NCBI GenBank assembly: GCA_964472855.1
Contig: CAYYMJ010000080.1
Coordinates: 1-10,388, forward strand
Length of the DNA: 10,388 nt
Source of the DNA: Tranquillimonas sp964472855
GTDB taxonomy: Bacteria; Pseudomonadota; Alphaproteobacteria; Rhodobacterales; Rhodobacteraceae
Reading direction: 5' to 3'
Under the pieces are notes generated by a model that saw nothing but the letters and a program-made list of their open reading frames with translations, was not told the origin of the DNA and searched no databases. Below, one piece after another: positions 1 to 6,226 of this stretch. Position numbers and translations under genes: made by a program. Position 1 is the stretch's first letter. Every line of letters starts with the position of its first letter.

Positions 1-55
1 CGGTGCGGCCCATGGCCCAGCCCGGGCCCCAGACGCGGGCGTATCTGGCTCAGCG
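1..55. repeat. 55-bp exact direct repeat, left copy (right copy at 345-399)
   Basis: Positions 1-55 are identical to 345-399 (offset 344), and the match stops abruptly at 56 (t versus c at 400). The right copy lies inside the MhpA-like gene, where its minus strand encodes residues from about L371 to R388. The left copy lies beyond that gene's stop codon, so it is a displaced duplicate of internal coding sequence. The repeat reaches the window edge and may extend further left. Two readings are open: a real partial tandem duplication, or an assembly-graph overlap, since 55 is a commonly used k-mer length and the repeat sits at an edge. The match itself is read directly from the sequence; its cause is inference. 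Confidence 0.85.
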
Positions 56-79
56 TTGCCCCCGGCGCCAACAGGCGGT

Positions 80-1507
80 TCAGGGCACCGCCGCCAGCAG
101 GGCGGCGATTTCGTCGCGGCTCCCGGCGGTGGCAAAGACGTAACGGTCGGGCCGCAGCAGGGCGGCCACGGCGCCGCGGTCACGCATCCAGGCGCGGGTA
201 ATCGCATCGGGTCCGGCCTCGACCGCCACCCTGGCCGACCCGATGTCGGGCGCATCACCGTCTACCACCAGCGCCCAACCCGGCCCCAGCCGGTCGTCGC
301 GCAGCGGCTGCCCGGTAATGCACGGCTGGGGAAACATCTCGCCCCGGTGCGGCCCATGGCCCAGCCCGGGCCCCAGACGCGGGCGTATCTGGCTCAGCGC
401 CTGCGGACCGCCATCGGCAACCGACACGTTGGGATTGTCGATCGCGGCGGCAGTTTCGTTGATCAGTCGGCCCATCTGCATGGTCAGTTCGATATAGGCG
501 CGCACATGCGGCAGGCGCTCGGTCTGGTAACTGTCCAGCAACGCGCCGCCGGCCCCGGCGCAAACCGCGGCCAGCTTCCAGCCCAGGTTGGCGGCGTCGC
601 GCAGCCCCGCGCACATGCCCTGGCCCATGAAAGGCGGGGTCTGGTGCGCGGCGTCCCCGGCCAGAAACACCCGGCCCCGGCGCCACTGGCGCGTGATCGT
701 CGAATGAAATGTGTAAACCGCCGTGCGCTCCAGCCGGGCATCGGCCGGGGTGATCCAGCGGGCGACCATGGGCCAGACAGCCTCGGGCGTGCCGATGGTC
801 GCGGGGTCGTCGCCCGGGTTCAGCCGAAACTCCCAACGCTTGCGCCCGGCCCCCACGAACACCTTGCTGCCGGCGCGTTCGCCGCCGCAATACTGATAGG
901 TGTTGCGATCGGGGTCGGCCTCGGGCCGGTGGTTGACGAAATCGGCGATCAGCCAGGGTTCGTGAAAGCCCAGATCCTCGATCCCGGCCCCGATCAACCG
1001 CCGCACGGTCGACCGGCCGCCATCGCATCCCACGACAAATCGGGCCCTCAGGTCGCGCTGGCCACCGGGCGTCGCAAAGCTGGCGGTTGCCCCAGCGTCA
1101 TCCTGCGTCAGCGCCTGCAGATCATGCTGCCACAGGATGCTGACACCGCCACAGCGGCTTGCCGCGCCACGCAGCACATCCTCCAGCTCGGGCTGGTGAA
1201 ACCGCCGGTTGACCTGCCAGCCCAGGATCGACGGCTCCAGCGGCCGCTCCCACCGCACCAGCACCCGCTCGTCCGCGTCCAGAAAGATGGCGCCGGTGCC
1301 GGGCTCGGTGATCGCAGTCATCTCGCCGGCCAGCCCCAGCCCTTGGAAAAGCCGCATGATCTCGTCGTCGAAAACCACGGCCCGGGGCAGGTGATAGCCC
1401 GCCTCGGCCCGGTCCACCGCCAGAACCCGCAGCCCGGCCTGCCCCAGAATCGTGGCCAGGCAGCTGCCCACCGGCCCAAGCCCGACGATCAGAACATCCG
1501 CATCCAT
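80..1507 (-). CDS. FAD-dependent aromatic monooxygenase, MhpA-like
   Basis: This is a 475-aa class A flavoprotein monooxygenase, resembling 3-(3-hydroxyphenyl)propionate hydroxylase. Enzymes of this family hydroxylate a phenolic ring using NAD(P)H, O2 and FAD. The FAD-binding GLGPVG lies at residues 9-14 and is followed by the family-typical PRAVVFDDE (41-49). The second flavin motif CDGGRSTVRR is at 161-170, and the GD motif FLAGDAAHQTPPFMGQG is at 281-297. The C-terminal part ends with LRPDRYVFAT (451-460), which matches the end of E. coli MhpA. The protein is shorter than E. coli MhpA (about 554 aa); the missing length is mostly between the FAD domain and the C-terminal thioredoxin-like part. 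The start at 1507 puts the Rossmann strand right after Met; an in-frame extension to 1798 would run through the divergent gene. No mhpB-F genes adjoin it, so the substrate is unknown. It is divergent from the MetE-like gene. Confidence 0.85.
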   Translation of the reverse strand: MDADVLIVGLGPVGSCLATILGQAGLRVLAVDRAEAGYHLPRAVVFDDEIMRLFQGLGLAGEMTAITEPGTGAIFLDADERVLVRWERPLEPSILGWQVNRRFHQPELEDVLRGAASRCGGVSILWQHDLQALTQDDAGATASFATPGGQRDLRARFVVGCDGGRSTVRRLIGAGIEDLGFHEPWLIADFVNHRPEADPDRNTYQYCGGERAGSKVFVGAGRKRWEFRLNPGDDPATIGTPEAVWPMVARWITPADARLERTAVYTFHSTITRQWRRGRVFLAGDAAHQTPPFMGQGMCAGLRDAANLGWKLAAVCAGAGGALLDSYQTERLPHVRAYIELTMQMGRLINETAAAIDNPNVSVADGGPQALSQIRPRLGPGLGHGPHRGEMFPQPCITGQPLRDDRLGPGWALVVDGDAPDIGSARVAVEAGPDAITRAWMRDRGAVAALLRPDRYVFATAGSRDEIAALLAAVP

Positions 1508-1613
1508 GGCGTCAATGGGCCTTGCCGGCCCGAGACTGTCAAGCGACGTCGGATTTCTGTTGATTTCCCCCCGCCGACACCCAGTCTGAGCCCAGATAGC
1601 CGGAGACCCCGCC

Positions 1614-2729
1614 ATGCCCACCCCCCCGTTTCGCGCCGACCATGTCGGTTCACTCCTGCGCCCCGCCAGCGTCGCCCGGGCGCGCAAGGCCCATTTCCAG
1701 GACCATGCCCTGCCGGCCGAAGGCCTGGCCGCCGTCGAAGACACCGCCATCCGCGACCTGATCGCCATGCAGGAAAGCGTCGGCCTCGCGGCGGTCACCG
1801 ACGGCGAACAGCGCCGGTCGTTCTGGCATTACGACTTCATGGGCGCGCTCGACGGGTTCGACCTGGTCGAGCGCGCCGAAGGCGTGCAGTTCGCCGGGGT
1901 CAAGCTGCGGCCGATCTTCCCCACCATCACCGGCAAGCTCGGCTTTCCCGCCGACCACCCCATGCTCGACCATTTCAAATTCGTCGCCGCCAACACCAGC
2001 GTGGTGCCGAAAATCTCGATCCCCGGCCCCAGCTGCTGTCACTTCCGCACCGCGCCCGCCGACATCGCCCCGCCCGACTATGGCGACCCCGACGCGCTGT
2101 TTGCCGACATCGCGGCCACCTACCGCGACGCGGTCCATGCCTTCTACGATGCCGGATGCCGCTATCTGCAGATGGACGACATCTTCTTCGCCTACCTGTG
2201 CGACCCCAAGCACCGGGCCGCGAAACAGGCGGAAGGGCAGGACCCCGACCACCTGATCGACCGCTACGCCTGGATGATGCACCAGGCGATCAGGGACCGC
2301 CCCGACGACATGGTGATCGCCATGCACATGTGCCGGGGCAACTTCCGCTCGACCCACGCCGCCGACGGCGCCTATGACCCGGCCGCCGACGCGGTGTTCA
2401 ACAAGACCGGCGTCGACATCTTCTTCATGGAATACGACAGCGAACGCGCCGGCGGCCTGCAACCGCTGGGCCTGCTGCCCCGTGGCAAGCAACGGGTGAT
2501 GCCGGGGTTCATCACCACCAAGACCGGCACGCTCGAAGACCCCGACTGGCTCAAACGCCAGATCGACGCGGCGTCGAAATACGCCGACATCGACCAGCTT
2601 GGCATTGCGCCACAATGCGGCTTTGCCTCGACCGAGGAAGGCAACGACATCACCGCCGACGACCAGCGCCGCAAGCTCGAGCTTGTCGTCAGGACGGCCG
2701 AATCCATCTGGGGCGGGGTCACGGCCTGA
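1614..2729 (+). CDS. MetE-like cobalamin-independent methionine synthase family protein
   Basis: This 371-aa protein corresponds to the C-terminal catalytic barrel of MetE (UROD/MetE-like superfamily), annotated in databases as 5-methyltetrahydropteroyltriglutamate-homocysteine methyltransferase. HVGSLLRP at 10-17 is the usual N-terminal signature. All four zinc ligands that activate the thiol substrate can be placed: H238 and C240 in AMHMCRGN, E273 in FFMEYD, and C335 in IAPQCGF. QMDDIFFAYL (186-195) is the conserved acidic strand. The N-terminal folate-binding half of full MetE (about 750 aa) is absent, as in YxjG/YxjH and the 'core' methionine synthases, so the methyl donor cannot be inferred. 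The start is supported by GGAG at 1602-1605, 8 nt before ATG. It stands alone, divergent from the monooxygenase and convergent with the LysR gene. The stop codon lies inside a 16-bp tandem repeat. Confidence 0.85.
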   Translation: MPTPPFRADHVGSLLRPASVARARKAHFQDHALPAEGLAAVEDTAIRDLIAMQESVGLAAVTDGEQRRSFWHYDFMGALDGFDLVERAEGVQFAGVKLRPIFPTITGKLGFPADHPMLDHFKFVAANTSVVPKISIPGPSCCHFRTAPADIAPPDYGDPDALFADIAATYRDAVHAFYDAGCRYLQMDDIFFAYLCDPKHRAAKQAEGQDPDHLIDRYAWMMHQAIRDRPDDMVIAMHMCRGNFRSTHAADGAYDPAADAVFNKTGVDIFFMEYDSERAGGLQPLGLLPRGKQRVMPGFITTKTGTLEDPDWLKRQIDAASKYADIDQLGIAPQCGFASTEEGNDITADDQRRKLELVVRTAESIWGGVTA

Positions 2730-2756
2730 CCGCCCCATCGCCTGACCGCCCCATCG
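2725..2756. repeat. 16-bp tandem repeat, two copies, over the stop codon
   Basis: CCTGACCGCCCCATCG occurs at 2725-2740 and again, identical, at 2741-2756. The TGA stop of the MetE-like gene (2727-2729) falls in the first copy, so the duplication copied the stop codon and the first bases of the 3' flank. It directly precedes the intergenic element at 2758. Confidence 0.9.
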
Positions 2757-2757
2757 C

Positions 2758-2820
2758 CTTGGCGCAAATATCCCGGGGGTGAAGGCGCGGTCACGCGCCT
2801 GAGGGGGCCGCGCCCCCTTG
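2758..2820. repeat. Intergenic element, copy 1 (convergent junction, two hairpins)
   Basis: This 63-bp element lies between the convergent ends of the MetE-like and LysR genes. It has a leader CTTGGC-NN-AAATATCCC (2758-2774), then stem GGCGCG/CGCGCC (2784-2789 with 2794-2799, loop GTCA), then stem GGGGGC/GCCCCC (2803-2808 with 2812-2817, loop CGC, extendable by A2802-T2818). It matches 4492-4554 at 58 of 63 positions. The hairpins are symmetric, and no clear T-run follows on either strand, so a bidirectional terminator role is inferred from position and structure rather than from a classic terminator signature. Confidence 0.75.
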
Positions 2821-2829
2821 GCCCCGCCG

Positions 2830-3705
2830 TCACAAAAGGGTTCGGACCCAGTCGATGAACGGCTCGGCCAGCGGATGACGCGGGCCCACCGGCATGGCGG
2901 CGATGTAGCTGACCTCGGGCTTGTGCGGCAAGGCGACCTCGACAATGCCGCCGGCCCTGATTTCCGCGCGCGCGATCTTTTCGTTGAAGATCGTGACACC
3001 GATCCCCTGGCGCACCGCCTCCAGCAACAGGTTCGCACTGCCAATCGGAACGCGCTGCAGGTCATCGACGTCAAGACCACAAGACCGCATCAGTTCGATC
3101 TTGGTTTCCATCCCCTCGTGCCACAGCCAGGGCAGGTGCTGCACCCCGACCTCGCCGCTGCCCGCAACGGCGGTCGCGGCAATCGCGATCAAGGGCGAGG
3201 CGGCAACGAGGATCTGATCGGTCCCCTGCCATTCCGGCGCCGACCCCTTCAGGACCGCCCGGATCCCAAGATCGAAGCGGTCCGCGATGATATCAACCGT
3301 TTCCCGGCTCGGCAGCAGCGAAATCTCGGCGCCCGGATGCGCCCGCCAGAATTCCGACAGATGCGGCATCAGGATGCGTTCCGACAAGAACGGTGTCGTT
3401 GTCACCCGCAAACCGCGCGCCGCGTTGTCGTCGCGGACATCGGCCAGCCCCCGGGCCACCGTCTCGAACCCCTCGGCCAGCGATCTGGCCAGCCGCCGTC
3501 CCATGTCGGTCAGCCCCACGCTGCGCCCTTCACGCACCACCAGCGACAGGCCCAGCTCGGCCTCCAGCCCCCGCACCTGCTGGGCAATGGCGGCCTGTGT
3601 GACATTCAGCGCCCGCGCCGCGCCGGCAAAACCTCTGTGCCGGGCGGTGGCATCAAACGCGCGCAGCGACGTCAGCGAGGGCAGTCTCCGCCAGTCGAGT
3701 GACAT
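2830..3705 (-). CDS. LysR-family transcriptional regulator (GcvA-like)
   Basis: This is a 291-aa LysR-type regulator. The N-terminal winged helix-turn-helix spans residues 9-67, beginning LPSLTSLRAFDATARHRGF, with the recognition region around GAARALNVTQAAIAQQVRGL (28-47) and the wing ending in GLTDMGRRL. The effector-binding domain occupies about 97-291. The opening resembles the GcvA/AmpR-like subgroup that reads 'LPxLxxLRAFxAxARHxSF'. The start is supported by a strong AGGTGAG on the minus strand (plus 3711-3717), 5 nt before ATG. It is divergent from the GNAT gene with a 94-bp gap, the classic layout in which a LysR protein controls itself and its divergent neighbour. The effector is not predictable from sequence. 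Confidence 0.9.
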   Translation of the reverse strand: MSLDWRRLPSLTSLRAFDATARHRGFAGAARALNVTQAAIAQQVRGLEAELGLSLVVREGRSVGLTDMGRRLARSLAEGFETVARGLADVRDDNAARGLRVTTTPFLSERILMPHLSEFWRAHPGAEISLLPSRETVDIIADRFDLGIRAVLKGSAPEWQGTDQILVAASPLIAIAATAVAGSGEVGVQHLPWLWHEGMETKIELMRSCGLDVDDLQRVPIGSANLLLEAVRQGIGVTIFNEKIARAEIRAGGIVEVALPHKPEVSYIAAMPVGPRHPLAEPFIDWVRTLL

Positions 3706-3799
3706 GATAGCTCACCTATCGTTCAGGAATTATTCCTGACTAACAGATATCGGGCGGCCGGGCTATCGTGTATCGTGAAATCACAACGCCGAGGTCACG
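3706..3799. promoter_or_regulatory. Divergent LysR/GNAT control region
   Basis: This 94-bp gap holds several symmetric sequences. GATAG (3706-3710) and CTATC (3716-3720) form an inverted repeat over the LysR ribosome-binding site. TCAGGAAT-T-ATTCCTGA (3723-3739) is a perfect 17-bp palindrome. TATCGTG occurs twice in tandem at 3764-3770 and 3771-3777. CTATCGT is present at 3716-3722 and 3763-3769 and recurs inside the GNAT gene. Operator function is inferred from the LysR-divergent layout. The palindrome is not centred on a T-N11-A box, so its assignment to this LysR protein is uncertain. Confidence 0.5.
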
Positions 3800-4438
3800 A
3801 TGCTGCTGAATTCAAGCCAAATTGATGGGCGAGAGCCCGACGCACCGATGCCGCAACATGATGCCCCCCTCACGGCCAGGGGCAAGCCAGATCACGAAAA
3901 CGATAGGACAGCCTATCGTTTCCAATCCTGCGCCACGCGGTCCGACATCCCGTTCGAGACCGCCAATGCCCTGCTGACTGCGCATGGCGAACTGATGATG
4001 GGCCGGCTGGTCGGTGCCGGTGGCCCAAGGGTCGACCACATGCTGCATATCCGGGGCTTTTGGGACCACCTTGACGAATTCCTGCCACCGAACGGGCGAT
4101 TCTATCTTGTCTGGAACCAGCATGATCAGCTTGTCGCCACGGGTGTGCTGCGGAAAGTGTCCGATGACATCGGCGAGCTGAAGCATCTGCATGTGCGCCC
4201 CGCCGCCCGGCGCAGCGGGCTGGGGCGGGCGCTGGTGCAACGCCGCATCGACGACGCCCGGAAAATGGGGCTGAGCACAGTGCTCGCGGATACCTTCGCG
4301 GCCAACACCGAAATGCCGGCCCTTTATGACCGGCTGGGGTTTTCGCGGGTCGGACCGCTGGCGGCCAGCGGTGCCTTGGCGATTTCACCGGAACTGGTGG
4401 ATCACATGCTGTTCTTTCGCCTCGATCTGGCGCCATAG
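3800..4438 (+). CDS. GNAT-family N-acetyltransferase
   Basis: This 212-aa protein has a GNAT acetyltransferase fold, which transfers an acyl group from acyl-CoA to an amine. Motif A follows LKHLHVRPAA (127-136), with the R-x-x-G-x-G pyrophosphate loop as RRSGLG at 137-142. The later strand/helix signature ALYDRLGFSRVG is at 175-186. The start at 3800 is supported by GAGG at 3791-3794, 5 nt upstream. It gives a polar N-terminal extension of about 38 residues before the fold begins near YRFQSCATRSDI. A second ATG at 3848 is possible but has no clear ribosome-binding site. A perfect 10-bp inverted repeat lies within codons 33-41. The substrate is unknown; the divergent LysR gene is the likely regulator. 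Confidence 0.85.
   Translation: MLLNSSQIDGREPDAPMPQHDAPLTARGKPDHENDRTAYRFQSCATRSDIPFETANALLTAHGELMMGRLVGAGGPRVDHMLHIRGFWDHLDEFLPPNGRFYLVWNQHDQLVATGVLRKVSDDIGELKHLHVRPAARRSGLGRALVQRRIDDARKMGLSTVLADTFAANTEMPALYDRLGFSRVGPLAASGALAISPELVDHMLFFRLDLAP
3898..3921. promoter_or_regulatory. Perfect 10-bp inverted repeat inside the GNAT coding start
   Basis: AAACGATAGG (3898-3907) and CCTATCGTTT (3912-3921) are perfect reverse complements separated by ACAG. The arms contain the same CTATCGT word seen in the LysR/GNAT gap, and CCTATCGTT also occurs at 3715-3723 next to the LysR start. It may be an internal operator about 98 bp inside the coding sequence, or an mRNA hairpin near the 5' end. Symmetry and recurrence are observed; function is inferred. 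Confidence 0.5.
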
Positions 4439-4491
4439 CCGCACCCGCGCCACGGGCGCCTTTCCGGTTAGCCTCCGATCAACACCCTCAT

Positions 4492-4554
4492 CTTGGCGAA
4501 AATATCCCGGGGGTGAAGGCGCGCCCGCGCGCCTGAGGGGGCAGCGCCCCCTTG
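4492..4554. repeat. Intergenic element, copy 2 (convergent junction, two hairpins)
   Basis: This is the second copy of the 63-bp element, lying between the convergent GNAT and glnA genes. The leader is CTTGGC-GA-AAATATCCC. Stem 1 is GGCGCG/CGCGCC (4518-4523 with 4528-4533, loop CCCG), and stem 2 is GGGGGC/GCCCCC (4537-4542 with 4546-4551, loop AGC). It differs from copy 1 at five positions, four of them inside the two loops. A further hairpin GACGCC-GCCA-GGCGTC follows at 4563-4578. It probably ends GNAT transcription, but no strong T-run is seen. Confidence 0.75.
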
Positions 4555-4601
4555 CCGCCCGTGACGCCGCCAGGCGTCGCAATCCCGCAACGCCAAACGA
4601 A

Positions 4602-4629
4602 TTGGGGCGCCCCCGAAGGGACGCCCCAA
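4602..4629 (-). terminator. glnA terminator-like hairpin with UUCG tetraloop
   Basis: On the minus strand TTGGGGCGTCCC pairs with GGGGCGCCCCAA across a TTCG loop, giving 12 pairs with one G-U wobble and a C(UUCG)G cap. On the plus strand the same position would be a C-A mismatch and the loop CGAA, so the structure favours the glnA strand. The minus strand continues TTCGTTTGG, a modest U-rich tail. It lies about 150 nt downstream of the glnA stop. Confidence 0.6.
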
Positions 4630-4776
4630 AACCTGCGCCAGGGCTGGCCTGGTGGATCGAATCTGACGTTTCGAGCCACCAGTATTTTCACCGGGCTTCA
4701 CCTAATCAAAACATTTGAATGGTTCATGATCAAAGCCTGCACCCGAGGGTGGGATTCAAATGTTTCGGTCGATTCC
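4602..4776 (-). ncRNA. Structured glnA 3' untranslated region, candidate small RNA
   Basis: About 175 nt follow glnA without a credible gene and contain three consecutive stem-loops on the glnA strand. The first pairs 4709-4720 with 4754-4765 (12 perfect A/T-rich pairs, AAACATTTGAAT arm) around a 33-nt loop. The second pairs 4649-4655 with 4676-4682 (7 pairs) and, after one mismatch, 4657-4661 with 4670-4674 (5 pairs), loop 4662-4669. The third is the UUCG-capped hairpin at 4602-4629. The region is less GC-rich than its flanks. In enterobacteria the glnA 3'UTR yields the small RNA GlnZ; no homology to it is claimed. The stems are seen; an RNA product is inferred. Confidence 0.35.
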
Positions 4777-6183
4777 CTAGCAGCTGTAATACATCTTGAA
4801 TTCAACCGGGTGCGGCATGTGCTCGAAAGCATAGATCTCTTCCCACTTGAGATCCATGTAGCCTTCGATCTGGTCGCGGGTGAACACGTCGCCGGCCAGC
4901 AGAAAGTCCATGTCGGCCTCCAGCGCCCCCAGCGCCTCGCGCAGCGACGCACAGACGGTGGGGATACCCGCCAGTTCCTCGGCCGGCAGGTCATACAGGT
5001 CCTTGTCCATGGCCTCGCCGGGATGGATCTTGTTGTTGATCCCGTCCAGCCCGGCCATCAGCAGCGCGGCAAAGCACAGATAGGGGTTGGCCGACGGATC
5101 GGGGAAACGCGCCTCGACACGCTTGGCCTTGGGGCTTTCCGTCCACGGAATGCGCACACAACCCGACCGGTTGCGGGCCGAATAGGCGCGCAGCACCGGG
5201 GCCTCAAAGCCCGGGATCAGGCGCTTGTAGCTGTTGGTTGCCGGGTTGGTGAAGGCATTCAGCGCCTTGGCATGCTTCAGGATGCCGCCGATGAAAAACA
5301 GCGCCTCGTCTGAAAGATCGGCATATTTGTCGCCCGCGAACAGGGGCTTGCCGTCCTTCCAGATCGACATGTTCACATGCATGCCAGTGCCGTTATCACC
5401 GGCGATCGGCTTGGGCATGAAGGTTGCCGACTTGCCATAGGCATGGGCGACATTGTGGATGACATACTTGTATTTCTGCAACTCGTCCGCCTGCTTGGTC
5501 AGCGACCCGAAGATCAGCCCCAGTTCATGCTGGCACGACGCGACCTCGTGGTGATGCTTGTCCACCTTCATGCCGATCCGCTTCATCGTCGACAGCATTT
5601 CCGAGCGGATGTCCTGCCCGTCATCGACCGGCGGCACCGGGAAATACCCGCCCTTGACGCCGGGGCGGTGGCCCATGTTGCCCATCTCATAATCGGTGTC
5701 TGTGTTCCACGACGCGTCCAGCGCGTCGATTTCGTAGGACACCTTGTTCATCTCGGTCGAATACCGGACGTTGTCGAACAGGAAGAATTCGGCTTCGGGG
5801 CCGAAAAAGGACGTGTCGCCGATGCCGGACGACTTGAGATAGGCCTCGGCCTTTTCGGCGGTGCCGCGCGGGTCGCGCTCGTAATGCTCGCCGGTGTCGG
5901 GCTCGACCACCGAACAATGCACCGCCATGGTCTTTTCGGCATAGAAGGGGTCGATATAGGCCGAGCTGGTGTCGGGCATCAGTTTCATGTCGGACTGGTC
6001 GATCGATTTCCAGCCGGCGATCGACGAACCGTCGAACATGAAGCCTTCGTCGAGGAAATCCTCGTCGACCTGATCGCTCATCACCGTGACATGCTGCAGC
6101 TTGCCGCGCGGATCGGTAAAGCGGATGTCGACATACTCGACCGCCTCGTCCCGGATCGTTTTCAGCATTTCGGATTTGCTCAT
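4777..6183 (-). CDS. glnA: Glutamine synthetase type I (GlnA)
   Basis: This 468-aa protein is the dodecameric cytosolic GSI enzyme that makes glutamine from glutamate, ammonium and ATP. Its numbering follows the E. coli enzyme closely. The catalytic Asp lies in FMFDGSS (D51). Metal-binding glutamates E130 and E132 are in FFGPEAEFFLFD. The ATP-site NGTGMHVNMS contains H269. The flap Glu is E327 in IPGFEAPV. RIPWTESPKAKRVEARFPDP spans 344-363. The adenylylation Tyr is Y397 in MDKDLYDLP, so it is of the GSI-beta type regulated by GlnE. The length equals that of the E. coli enzyme. AAGGGAA upstream on the minus strand serves as the ribosome-binding site. It lies 43 nt downstream of glnB in the same direction, which matches the glnBA operon of Rhodobacter-type bacteria. 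Its 3' region is unusually structured. Confidence 0.98.
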   Translation of the reverse strand: MSKSEMLKTIRDEAVEYVDIRFTDPRGKLQHVTVMSDQVDEDFLDEGFMFDGSSIAGWKSIDQSDMKLMPDTSSAYIDPFYAEKTMAVHCSVVEPDTGEHYERDPRGTAEKAEAYLKSSGIGDTSFFGPEAEFFLFDNVRYSTEMNKVSYEIDALDASWNTDTDYEMGNMGHRPGVKGGYFPVPPVDDGQDIRSEMLSTMKRIGMKVDKHHHEVASCQHELGLIFGSLTKQADELQKYKYVIHNVAHAYGKSATFMPKPIAGDNGTGMHVNMSIWKDGKPLFAGDKYADLSDEALFFIGGILKHAKALNAFTNPATNSYKRLIPGFEAPVLRAYSARNRSGCVRIPWTESPKAKRVEARFPDPSANPYLCFAALLMAGLDGINNKIHPGEAMDKDLYDLPAEELAGIPTVCASLREALGALEADMDFLLAGDVFTRDQIEGYMDLKWEEIYAFEHMPHPVEFKMYYSC

Positions 6184-6226
6184 CTCGGGCAGTTCCCTTT
6201 TCAGATTGTCGTTCGTTCGTAAGTTG

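Noticed and set aside
1514..1542. TTGACA (-35 like) on the minus strand upstream of the monooxygenase
   Set aside because: At 16-18 bp spacing the -10 position reads GCCCAT, CCCATT or CCATTG, which is a poor match, and it would place the transcription start at the ATG.
1508..1798. N-terminal extension of the monooxygenase to 1798
   Set aside because: It would overlap the 5' end of the divergent MetE-like gene, and the added residues match no domain. Start 1507 places the FAD-binding strand at the usual position.
56..2377. 773-codon open frame on the plus strand
   Set aside because: It is antisense to the monooxygenase and out of frame with the MetE-like gene, with Pro/Arg/His-rich composition and no motif. 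Long shadow frames are expected at this GC content.
2818..3702. 294-codon plus-strand frame opposite the LysR gene
   Set aside because: It mirrors a clear LysR protein on the other strand, and its composition is typical of an antisense shadow.
4640..4690. tRNA-like TTCGATCC-CACCA string in the glnA 3' region
   Set aside because: The stem needed for a T-arm does not form around the TTCGATC, and no acceptor or anticodon arm is present. The bases are better explained by the stem-loop at 4649-4682.
4488..4701. Small overlapping minus-strand frames between GNAT and glnA
   Set aside because: They run through the intergenic element and the stem-loops, and have no protein features. Similar Arg/Ala/Gly-rich peptides arise from every copy of the element.
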